Shown here in pieces: positions 52,105-58,346 of a stretch of DNA of 64,000 nucleotides. A model generated the notes under the pieces. It saw only the letters and a list, made by a program, of their open reading frames with translations. It did no database searches and was not told the origin of the DNA. The translations under genes were made by a program, and so were the position numbers. Location of the stretch: IMG/VR virus record IMGVR_UViG_3300048919_000123, positions 1 to 64,000 of that record. One strand, given 5' to 3'. Each line of letters opens with the position of its first letter. The stretch's first letter is position 1. The DNA comes from a virus.

Positions 52105-53016
52105 ATGAAACGAACGTTGCAGCATGCCGTTGTCCAGATGATTCTGTTCAGCACCCTGATCTTTTCAGCCCTCGCCCAAGCGGCGCCACCTGAAACCCTG
52201 AAGTTCTGCTCCGGTGGTGTCGGCGGCTTCTACGAAGGCCTGGCCACCAGCATTGGCGGAAAGATCACCAACGAGATCGGCAACACGCTCAAGGTGATGA
52301 CCACCGGCGGCAGCGTCGACAACGCCAAAAAGCTCAAGGCCGGTGACTGCGACATCGCGATCATCCAGGCCGACGCCGTGATCACCCAACCGATGCCGGC
52401 TTCCTTCAAGGCGATCAACGCCCACGAAGAAGTCGTGTACTGGCTCTACCCAAAGGGCGGCGAGGTGAACGACTTTGGCGACATGGAAAACGACAGCGTG
52501 GCGAAGAAATACGCTTTCGCCACCGTCAAAGGCAGCGGCGCAGCCGTGACCCTGAACAACTGGATCAAAACCGACAAGGACTACGCCGGCGCCGTGCCGG
52601 TCGAGTTCAAGGATTGGTACAGCGCGGCCGAAGCCGTGGCACAGGGGTTCACCATGGACAGCGGCGTTCGTGTCGACATCGCCGGCATGCTGTATATCGG
52701 TCGACTCGGCATGCTGCCGGCTGACATCACGTCCGACTTCGGCAACCAGATCATGGTCGGTGGCGTGGACGACAGCTCGTTCGAGAACGCCAAGGATGCC
52801 AACGGCAATCCGCTGTACACCCACTGCGCCATCGCCAAAGGCAAGACTTCCGGTCTGGAAGGCCCCGGCACGTTCAGCGACGTGAAAACCTACTGCCTCC
52901 GCGCTCAGGTGGTCTTCAACAATGCCTACCTGAACGGGCTGGATGAAGCAGAAACCACCGCGGTTCGCCGCGCCGTGGACAAGGGCATAAACAGCACGGT
53001 CAAGGTCGTGCGCTGA
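52105..53016 (+). CDS. secreted TAXI-type TRAP transporter solute-binding protein
   Basis: This 303-aa protein has a signal peptide (cut near AQA, residues 26-28) and then LKFCSGGVGGFYEGLATSIG. It continues TTGGSVDNAKKLKAGDCDIAIIQADAV. This is the start of TAXI-family periplasmic solute receptors, whose ligand is in known cases glutamate- or other acid-like. No permease follows, so the phage does not encode a full transporter. AAGGAA stands 9 bases before the ATG. Why a phage needs it is unknown; see findings. Confidence 0.78.
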   Translation: MKRTLQHAVVQMILFSTLIFSALAQAAPPETLKFCSGGVGGFYEGLATSIGGKITNEIGNTLKVMTTGGSVDNAKKLKAGDCDIAIIQADAVITQPMPASFKAINAHEEVVYWLYPKGGEVNDFGDMENDSVAKKYAFATVKGSGAAVTLNNWIKTDKDYAGAVPVEFKDWYSAAEAVAQGFTMDSGVRVDIAGMLYIGRLGMLPADITSDFGNQIMVGGVDDSSFENAKDANGNPLYTHCAIAKGKTSGLEGPGTFSDVKTYCLRAQVVFNNAYLNGLDEAETTAVRRAVDKGINSTVKVVR

Positions 53017-53180
53017 TGGACGGCTGGAAGTTTTTCCAGCGTCTGCTGTGCATGCTGGTGGTCTTCTGGCTGCTCACCAAACTGGTGGGCTTGCTGGTCG
53101 GCCTGCTGCTGTTTGTGATCGCGGTGATCCTTGCAGCCGGCGCCACGATCTGGCACTTCCGAAAGAAAATCCGCAGTTGA
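53016..53180 (+). CDS. 54-aa membrane protein coupled to the TAXI gene
   Basis: It starts in the TAXI stop (TGATG) and has one long or two short hydrophobic segments (residues 9-45: LLCMLVVFWLLTKLVGLLVG and on) and a basic end HFRKKIRS. It is far too small for a DctQ/DctM permease. The tight coupling suggests that the two proteins work together. Confidence 0.6.
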   Translation: MDGWKFFQRLLCMLVVFWLLTKLVGLLVGLLLFVIAVILAAGATIWHFRKKIRS

Positions 53181-53190
53181 TTCAAGGCAG

Positions 53191-53208
53191 GGCACTCGCA
53201 AGAGTGCC
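53191..53208 (+). other. hairpin with GCAA tetraloop
   Basis: GGCACTC-GCAA-GAGTGCC, a 7-bp stem closed by a GNRA tetraloop, after the membrane protein gene, then TTGTC. A likely mRNA end or partial terminator for the TAXI pair. Confidence 0.55.
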
Positions 53209-53248
53209 TTGTCACTTGAGCCATCTGAAACAGCACAACGGAGTCATC

Positions 53249-53923
53249 ATGGGAACCCCACATCGCACTATCGAAACACCGGTGTACAAGTTCGACCAGC
53301 TCAGCGAGGAGGCCAAGGCCAGCGCTCTGGACAAGAACCGGGATTGGAACGTCCACCACGGCTGGTGGGAGCACGTCTACGAGGACGCCATCAAGATGGC
53401 GGACTGCCTCGGCATCGTGATCGACACCCGAAAGGGTGGCGGCAGGGATCCGTCGATCTACTTCAGCGGGTTCAGCAGCCAGGGTGACGGCGCATCGTTC
53501 GAAGGGTCGTACAGCTACCAAAAAGGCTGCGCGAACCTGCTGAAAATGGAGGCGCCGGAGTATTACCGGGACAAGGAACTCGGCGCCTGGGTCAAGGTGG
53601 AAAACAACGCCGAGCTGCACCGCATATGCAAGGCGCTGATCGCGGTGCAGAAGAAGCACTTCTACCAACTGGAGGCGCAGGTAGCGACCTACGGTCATTA
53701 CAGCCACAGCGGCTGCACCCGGATCGAGGTGACCCACGCCGAAGACAAGTACCGCGATATCGGTGATGCCGAGGAAGAAGTGGCGCAGTTGCTGCGGGAT
53801 TTCATGGACTGGATCTACTCCAGCCTCGAAAAGTCCTACAACTCGCTGACCAGCGACGAGTTGGTAGGTGAAAGCCTGGAAGCCAACGAGGTCGAGTTCG
53901 ACGCCGAGGGCAACCGGGTATGA
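53249..53923 (+). CDS. conserved-type phage protein, unknown
   Basis: 224 aa. It has YKFDQLSEEAKASALDKNRDW near residue 12 and FSGFSSQGDGASFEG near residue 72. I recognise this combination from unannotated phage proteins but know no function. The last 40 residues are acidic. CGGAG stands 6 bases before the ATG. Confidence 0.68.
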   Translation: MGTPHRTIETPVYKFDQLSEEAKASALDKNRDWNVHHGWWEHVYEDAIKMADCLGIVIDTRKGGGRDPSIYFSGFSSQGDGASFEGSYSYQKGCANLLKMEAPEYYRDKELGAWVKVENNAELHRICKALIAVQKKHFYQLEAQVATYGHYSHSGCTRIEVTHAEDKYRDIGDAEEEVAQLLRDFMDWIYSSLEKSYNSLTSDELVGESLEANEVEFDAEGNRV

Positions 53924-54003
53924 CCCACCCATTCGAAGGCTGGGGCATTGCATCGATCGGCGTGGAAGCGGCTATGGCCATTCCCCTACCACAATTCTCA
54001 GGT

Positions 54004-54020
54004 GGCCGCGTAAAGCGGCC
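54004..54020 (+). terminator. weak terminator-like hairpin
   Basis: GGCCGC-GTAAA-GCGGCC followed by CTTTACA. A 6-bp GC stem with a short T-run, in the 118-base gap after the 53249 gene. The rest of the gap shows nothing else. Confidence 0.5.
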
Positions 54021-54041
54021 CTTTACACTGGAGTCACCAGC

Positions 54042-54248
54042 ATGGGCCTTAAAAAATCAGCAGAACTGGCAAACGCCGAGCGCGTGGCTGACGAAGCCAT
54101 CGCGGCGCTCGACGTCCTCGAAGACATGGTGCGCAACGCCTTGCTCGATCAGGGCATAGGCGAAGACGCCGAGCCCAACCTCTGGCAGCAACTGGAGCGC
54201 AGCAAGGCTGACGCAGCCCGCCTGCGCTCCGAGCTGGAGGGAGGCTGA
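54042..54248 (+). CDS. small helical protein
   Basis: 68 aa, fully helical, possibly a coiled coil (AELANAERVADEAIAALDVL). GGAG stands 9 bases before the ATG. Chosen over the overlapping frame 53920-54159. Confidence 0.57.
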   Translation: MGLKKSAELANAERVADEAIAALDVLEDMVRNALLDQGIGEDAEPNLWQQLERSKADAARLRSELEGG

Positions 54249-54505
54249 TGAAGTACAAGCAGCACCGGGTGGTGACCCGGAATCCCGACGGCACATGGGA
54301 TGAGGCCTACCAAGGCACCAAGGGAGCGTGCCACGTATTCATCGAAGCAATGCGAATGGCCGACCGGAAGCGAAAGTCACCGGTGGTCACGCGCCGGAGT
54401 CTGCAGGAATGGCGAGAATTGAACACACCCCGTGGGAGCCAGGCTGCATCGTCCTCAGCGACGAAGACATCCGCGGAAAGAACCCCTATATCGGAAAGTG
54501 CCTGA
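54248..54505 (+). CDS. small basic protein overlapping the next gene
   Basis: 85 aa. The first 55 residues look like a real small domain (HRVVTRNPDGTWDEAYQGT, helix, RRSLQEWREL). The last 32 are low-complexity Ser/Ala/Thr and overlap the 54409 gene by 97 bases, so the end may be shifted. Not recognised. Confidence 0.45.
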   Translation: MKYKQHRVVTRNPDGTWDEAYQGTKGACHVFIEAMRMADRKRKSPVVTRRSLQEWRELNTPRGSQAASSSATKTSAERTPISESA

Positions 54506-54609
54506 ACCCGATAGCGATCCTCAACATGCTCCCCGCGATCGGCAACGTGTGCTGGCAGCTGGACTCGAGCATCTCCCAGATACAGCAAGACAGCAAACAT
54601 TCGGAGTGA
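54409..54609 (+). CDS. small hypothetical protein
   Basis: 66 aa (MARIEHTPWEPGCIVLSDED...). The sequence looks coding, with GGAG 9 bases before the ATG. It overlaps the preceding gene for 97 bases in another frame. Confidence 0.55.
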   Translation: MARIEHTPWEPGCIVLSDEDIRGKNPYIGKCLNPIAILNMLPAIGNVCWQLDSSISQIQQDSKHSE

Positions 54610-54612
54610 GCC

Positions 54613-54930
54613 ATGCCCAAACCAAAACGCATCCTGCCTGACGGCCAAGCCGTTCGGAGCAACCTGATTGCCCGCGACACCCTCTGCGGCGCTGACCTGA
54701 CCGCCCAAGAGCGCAAGGAGTACGACTACCTCGGCGAAGAGCTGGACGGGTCGGTGTTCTTCCGCTTCAAGGGGCAGGTCTACGGGCTGTGCGAGTTTTC
54801 CGCCACCGCGCACGGTGACAACCTGAGCAAGGCAGGCTGGAACGGCTACGCCGCCCAGTCGTTCTTCCATGCCGTGGTGATCAGCGTGAAAAACGTCAAC
54901 CGCGTCATCGTCGGGGAGCTCTTTTCATGA
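54613..54930 (+). CDS. hypothetical protein
   Basis: 105 aa, basic start (PKPKRILPDG), then an alpha/beta part with YLGEELDGSVFFRFKGQVYG. It starts 3 bases after the previous gene and ends in the next start. Confidence 0.57.
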   Translation: MPKPKRILPDGQAVRSNLIARDTLCGADLTAQERKEYDYLGEELDGSVFFRFKGQVYGLCEFSATAHGDNLSKAGWNGYAAQSFFHAVVISVKNVNRVIVGELFS

Positions 54931-55217
54931 GCATCATCGACACCATTGAGTACAGCGTTTGCGAAGATTGCCTGCTGCTGATCGCCAACGGCGAGGGGGG
55001 TGAGAACTGTGACGAAGACCACGTCGACAAGGCCATCAAGCGCGAGCTGAACGGTCGCAAGGGTCACTTCGCCGCCGGCGTCGAGCCGACCGAGGATGAT
55101 CCTGAGGGCCAAGGCTACGACGAGTTCAGCTCTCACAACTGCGAGCTGTGCAACACCCACCTGGCCGGCAGCCGGTACGGTGTCACCATGCTCTTGGAGG
55201 GCGCCGAGGATGACTGA
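54927..55217 (+). CDS. zinc-ribbon hypothetical protein
   Basis: 96 aa with CEDC (residues 12-15) and NCELCNTHLAG (near 71), a four-Cys zinc site in two halves. The gene is in the coupled array. Similar small zinc proteins are common in phage early regions; function unknown. Confidence 0.6.
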   Translation: MSIIDTIEYSVCEDCLLLIANGEGGENCDEDHVDKAIKRELNGRKGHFAAGVEPTEDDPEGQGYDEFSSHNCELCNTHLAGSRYGVTMLLEGAEDD

Positions 55218-55398
55218 CGATAAAGACTCGTTCCACACCTTCGCCTACAAAGGCGGCTTCGTCCACACCTGCTGGAACCGCACCAAACAGTGCGAAGAAG
55301 TGACGGTGCAGCGCTACGAAGGTGACAAGGCCCGTCGGGTGCCGAGCGTCAAAGGTGCCAAGATGCGCATCAGCAAATATAAACCGAAAGAGGATTAG
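55210..55398 (+). CDS. small basic protein
   Basis: 62 aa, beta-prone then basic (GDKARRVPSVKGAKMRISKY). It overlaps the previous gene by 8 bases; GAGG lies directly before the ATG. Confidence 0.52.
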   Translation: MTDDKDSFHTFAYKGGFVHTCWNRTKQCEEVTVQRYEGDKARRVPSVKGAKMRISKYKPKED

Positions 55399-55402
55399 AA
55401 AC

Positions 55403-55858
55403 ATGAACTTAGCACCGCACTGCAAGCTTCATAACACGACTCAGCCAGGCATCACTGTGCGGCTGAAAGTCGATCACTTCGCCGCCATGACCTACTGCAG
55501 CAACTTGCGGGTGGGCATCTCGGGCGAAGATCCACACACCGAGATCCGCAATCCGGAAAGCGTGCTGGTCGAGCCGGAGATGCTGGGTCATAAGCTGTGG
55601 CTGAACATGACCCACGGCCGCTCCACGCCGAAGGCAGAGATGGAGGATTTCGGCTACAGCGCCGACTCCGTCGAAGGGCATGTCCCGCCGCGCGGTGACG
55701 CGCTTTACTTCTGCGAGGAAGGCGTCAAGGTCATCAACTACCACGCCCACGGCGATGGCTGGGACGAGTTGCTGGTGCCCTACGTCGAGGACATGCTGTT
55801 CTTTGAGGGTCACTACTACGGTGACTGGTCGGCGGATAACGACGGGAAGGTAGCGTGA
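55403..55858 (+). CDS. hypothetical protein
   Basis: 151 aa, beta-rich, with many His and acidic residues in its second half (CEEGVKVINYHAHGDGWDEL). Not recognised. It ends in the GTGA of the next gene. Confidence 0.57.
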   Translation: MNLAPHCKLHNTTQPGITVRLKVDHFAAMTYCSNLRVGISGEDPHTEIRNPESVLVEPEMLGHKLWLNMTHGRSTPKAEMEDFGYSADSVEGHVPPRGDALYFCEEGVKVINYHAHGDGWDELLVPYVEDMLFFEGHYYGDWSADNDGKVA

Positions 55859-56055
55859 GCACCCTTCGCGAAGCCGCCGAAGCTCTGGCCGCGGAGGTGC
55901 AGAACCTGCGCCGCCGCAACGAACCCCTTCAACCCGTAGAACTCGACCACGCCAAAGAGTTGGCAGATGCGGTGGTCGGGGAAATTTACCCGGAGGAACA
56001 ACCTGATGAGCAAGTTGATGGACAACCTGCGGCTGGGCCGATCGCCGCTCAGTAA
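55855..56055 (+). CDS. small helical protein (GTG start)
   Basis: 66 aa from a GTG in the preceding stop (GTGA). Helical (REAAEALAAEVQNLRRRN). The last 17 codons overlap the next gene. Confidence 0.48.
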   Translation: MSTLREAAEALAAEVQNLRRRNEPLQPVELDHAKELADAVVGEIYPEEQPDEQVDGQPAAGPIAAQ

Positions 56056-56272
56056 CCGCGTGATGATCTACCGCATGGGCAAGACCTCTGATGAGGTCGC
56101 GCTGGAGTCGAAAGACTTCACCGCCGATGCGGTAAAGGCGGTGGTCGAGCGCATCGAATCACTGCCCGGTAAGAAGGACGAGTTCATCGCCACCTTCAAG
56201 GGCGTGCGCACCAAATTCACTTTGACGCTGACCATGGAGCCGGTCGAGGAGCAGCCGTGCGTTACTTCGTAA
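56006..56272 (+). CDS. hypothetical protein
   Basis: 88 aa. AGGAAC follows a GGAGG site 8 bases before the ATG, which supports this start. Basic first half, beta-rich end (FKGVRTKFTLTLTMEPVEE). Confidence 0.57.
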   Translation: MSKLMDNLRLGRSPLSNRVMIYRMGKTSDEVALESKDFTADAVKAVVERIESLPGKKDEFIATFKGVRTKFTLTLTMEPVEEQPCVTS

Positions 56273-56598
56273 ACGATTACAGCCGACTGGTGCGCACTAC
56301 TGATGACGTGGCCGGCGTGCCGCCCAAACCTTGGCGGGAGGTCACCAGCTCCGGCTATGACCAGTTCCGCCTCAACACCCGGACATTGTTGACAGCGAAG
56401 GAGTTGAGGGTGATCCAGAGCACAGGCGAAGGCAAGGTCACGACCATGAAAGGCCTGAAGCGTGCCGCGACTAAACGCAAGAAGGCCGCGCAGGCGGCCG
56501 GCGAGAAAATGACCCACACCGAGGCGCTGGAAAAAGAGGCTTGGGCAAGGGGTTATCAGGGCTTTGAACATGCTCAAAAGGAGCTGGAAAGTGACTGA
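56257..56598 (+). CDS. hypothetical protein with a helical repeat motif
   Basis: 113 aa from a GTG inside the previous gene. Its end, KKAAQAAGEKMTHTEALEKEAWARGYQGFEHA, is similar in pattern to the 56591 protein. The motif 'lys-rich helix, G-x-x-x-T-H-x-x-A-L-E, G-y-x-x-f' is common in phage proteins of the small helical type. Confidence 0.57.
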   Translation: MRYFVNDYSRLVRTTDDVAGVPPKPWREVTSSGYDQFRLNTRTLLTAKELRVIQSTGEGKVTTMKGLKRAATKRKKAAQAAGEKMTHTEALEKEAWARGYQGFEHAQKELESD

Positions 56599-56788
56599 AC
56601 AAGCGCGCTCCCTCGCCCGGGTCAACAAGATCGCCCAGAACCTGCGCCGCGAGGCGCGGGACAAGGGCGAGAAGCTGGCCTTCACCGCCTCACTGGAGCA
56701 GGCAGCCAAGCGCTGCGGCTTCGCCTCCTACAACCACGCAGTCATCGCGCTGCCCACCAAAGATCCATCACCCGTTCCTCGGAGCTGA
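56591..56788 (+). CDS. small helical protein related to the previous gene
   Basis: 65 aa from GTG at 56591 (an ATG at 56564 is also in frame). REARDKGEKLAFTASLEQAA and KRCGFASYNHAV repeat the motif at the end of the previous protein, so the pair probably came from duplication. Confidence 0.55.
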   Translation: MTEQARSLARVNKIAQNLRREARDKGEKLAFTASLEQAAKRCGFASYNHAVIALPTKDPSPVPRS

Positions 56789-56789
56789 C

Positions 56790-57146
56790 ATGAACGCCAT
56801 CGCTTCCTGCTACACCAAATCCAAGCAGCCTGAGCCGCTGAGCCAGCTGAACTGCAGCCGCGGCGCCCCAATGGGCCGGCGCAACATCACGGACGCCGAC
56901 CGTGAGCACTTCCACGGCACCATGCACCTGACGCTGGTGCCGATGATCGACGGTGACTACGACCGGGGCGGGGCCTACTGGGGCGCGGCCACGCCGAAGA
57001 CCGGCTGGTTGTACCGAGCTTGGTATTACGGCCAGGACGAAGACGGTGACCTGGTGCACATCGAGATGTTTGTCCGGGGCGTAACGCGCCGAGCGGCAAA
57101 GCTCAAGGTGCTGGAAGAATTCCCGAAAGCGAGGTTCTACAAATGA
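56790..57146 (+). CDS. conserved-type phage protein, unknown
   Basis: 118 aa with GAPMGRRNIT and MIDGDYDRGGAYWG, sequence I recognise from unannotated proteins of many phages and prophages. The rest is beta-rich (WLYRAWYYGQDEDGDLVHIEMFVRG without its ends). It starts one base after the previous stop. Function unknown. Confidence 0.65.
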   Translation: MNAIASCYTKSKQPEPLSQLNCSRGAPMGRRNITDADREHFHGTMHLTLVPMIDGDYDRGGAYWGAATPKTGWLYRAWYYGQDEDGDLVHIEMFVRGVTRRAAKLKVLEEFPKARFYK

Positions 57147-57457
57147 CCAGCACCCAAGAACGCCTGGAGGAGATCCGCGCCGAAGCGGTAGGTCTGCTCC
57201 ACGAATCTCACGTCGCCCAGCTCAAGGCGCTGAATGAGCTGCTTGCTGAAAATGCCTGCGCCGTCCTGCAGGAAGACAGCAAGACCAACGGCCCAATGTC
57301 CACCCCGAAGAACCTTGTGACGGCGCTGCACATCCGTCAAGCATGGCAGTGGGGCCCTCCGGGTGCTCGGATCGAACTGACCCTCTCACGTACAGCCGGA
57401 ACCCTGTCACAGCGTGCCCGCCGAGCAATCGAGTTTTTCCGCCGGAGGCTGACATGA
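57143..57457 (+). CDS. hypothetical protein
   Basis: 104 aa, helical first half (QERLEEIRAEAVGLLHE) and a basic end (QRARRAIEFFRRRLT). ATGA overlap with the previous gene and with the next. Confidence 0.57.
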   Translation: MTSTQERLEEIRAEAVGLLHESHVAQLKALNELLAENACAVLQEDSKTNGPMSTPKNLVTALHIRQAWQWGPPGARIELTLSRTAGTLSQRARRAIEFFRRRLT

Positions 57458-57663
57458 AGATCGAAAAGGCACTGACGTTGAAGGTGGGCGACACCGTCTA
57501 CTGCCCCGCGGATCGCGGCGACCCTCCTTTCAGCGGAAAGGTCACGCACAACTGCAACGGCACCAAGACCATTTCCAAGAACCTCGACGGCGTCGAATAC
57601 ATCTGGGTCGAAGTGCAGGGGCCTGGCAAGAAATCGATGTGGCCGTCCAACCGACTGGGGTGA
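57454..57663 (+). CDS. small beta-rich protein
   Basis: 69 aa with KVGDTVYCPADRGDPPFSGK, a pattern of small barrel domains common in phages. ATGA-coupled. Function unknown. Confidence 0.58.
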   Translation: MKIEKALTLKVGDTVYCPADRGDPPFSGKVTHNCNGTKTISKNLDGVEYIWVEVQGPGKKSMWPSNRLG

Positions 57664-57666
57664 AGC

Positions 57667-57867
57667 ATGACAGTGCATATCGGCATCAACGTCCACACCA
57701 ACGGCAACGCTGCCTTTGAAGACGCCCCGGCGACGGAGATGGGTCGAATCCTCCGCGAGGTCGCCAAGCGCCTGGAGGATGGCGACTTCCCGGACGGTGA
57801 AGTCCCGCTGCGCGACGTCAACGGCAATAAGTGCGGATCGTTCTACTTCCACGACGACGGCGAATAG
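57667..57867 (+). CDS. small hypothetical protein
   Basis: 66 aa: strand (MTVHIGINVHTNGNAAF), helix (EMGRILREVAKRLEDG), strand. A complete small alpha/beta fold. Last gene before palindrome copy 5. Confidence 0.56.
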   Translation: MTVHIGINVHTNGNAAFEDAPATEMGRILREVAKRLEDGDFPDGEVPLRDVNGNKCGSFYFHDDGE

Positions 57868-57878
57868 CCCAAATCTGA

Positions 57879-57909
57879 TTGACAACCCAACCGCTTAGCG
57901 TGGGATACT
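57879..57909 (+). promoter_or_regulatory. candidate promoter overlapping palindrome copy 5
   Basis: TTGACA (perfect -35) at 57879, then 19 bases, then GATACT (4 of 6) at 57904. The spacing is long. The -10 is the left end of the palindrome, so a protein bound there would block the promoter. Confidence 0.4.
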
Positions 57910-57929
57910 TCGCCAATTGGCGAGGTATC
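57904..57929 (+). repeat. dispersed palindrome, copy 5 (26 bp, one mismatch)
   Basis: GATACTTCGCCAA is followed by TTGGCGAGGTATC, the reverse complement with a single mismatch. There is no loop, so it looks more like a dimer-binding operator than an RNA hairpin. It lies 27 bases before the 57957 gene. Confidence 0.6.
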
Positions 57930-57956
57930 TGCGTGCCTTTAACACAGAGGTGCAGC

Positions 57957-58307
57957 ATGATCAACAACCAATTCAAGTCGGACAAGGCGGATCGCGTCGG
58001 CCTGATTGCAGCCATGATGATCAGCAACGAACTGGAAGACCGGATGCCGGAAGGCGAGATCAGCCGGCTCCCTCCGTCCGACCACGGGGAGATCTTCACG
58101 GCGGCCTGCAAAGCCCTGAAGTTTGTCGCCAAGATGCACCGCGAACACCCCACTCAGTGGGATGGTGTGGTCTGGTTCGAGTTGTTCAGCAAACCCGAGA
58201 AGGGTTCGCTCGCTGACCGGTTGGTGGAAATGCTGGTTTCAGACATGCCCACCAACGAGAACGTAAGGCTGGTAGTCATTGATTGGCTCGAGGCTGTTGG
58301 ACTTTAA
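57957..58307 (+). CDS. hypothetical protein upstream of the methyltransferase
   Basis: 116 aa, helical, acidic (RMPEGEISRLPPSDHGEIFTA without its ends). AGAGG stands 10 bases before the ATG. It ends 39 bases before the methyltransferase start. Not recognised. Confidence 0.6.
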   Translation: MINNQFKSDKADRVGLIAAMMISNELEDRMPEGEISRLPPSDHGEIFTAACKALKFVAKMHREHPTQWDGVVWFELFSKPEKGSLADRLVEMLVSDMPTNENVRLVVIDWLEAVGL

Positions 58308-58346
58308 CCACGACAAGGACGCCCAGTGGCGTCTCAAGGATATACG

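Noticed and set aside
53920-54159. 79-aa frame with an ATGA overlap to the 53249 gene
   Set aside because: It runs for 118 bases over the 54042 gene in another frame, passes through the hairpin at 54004 and has a random-looking end.
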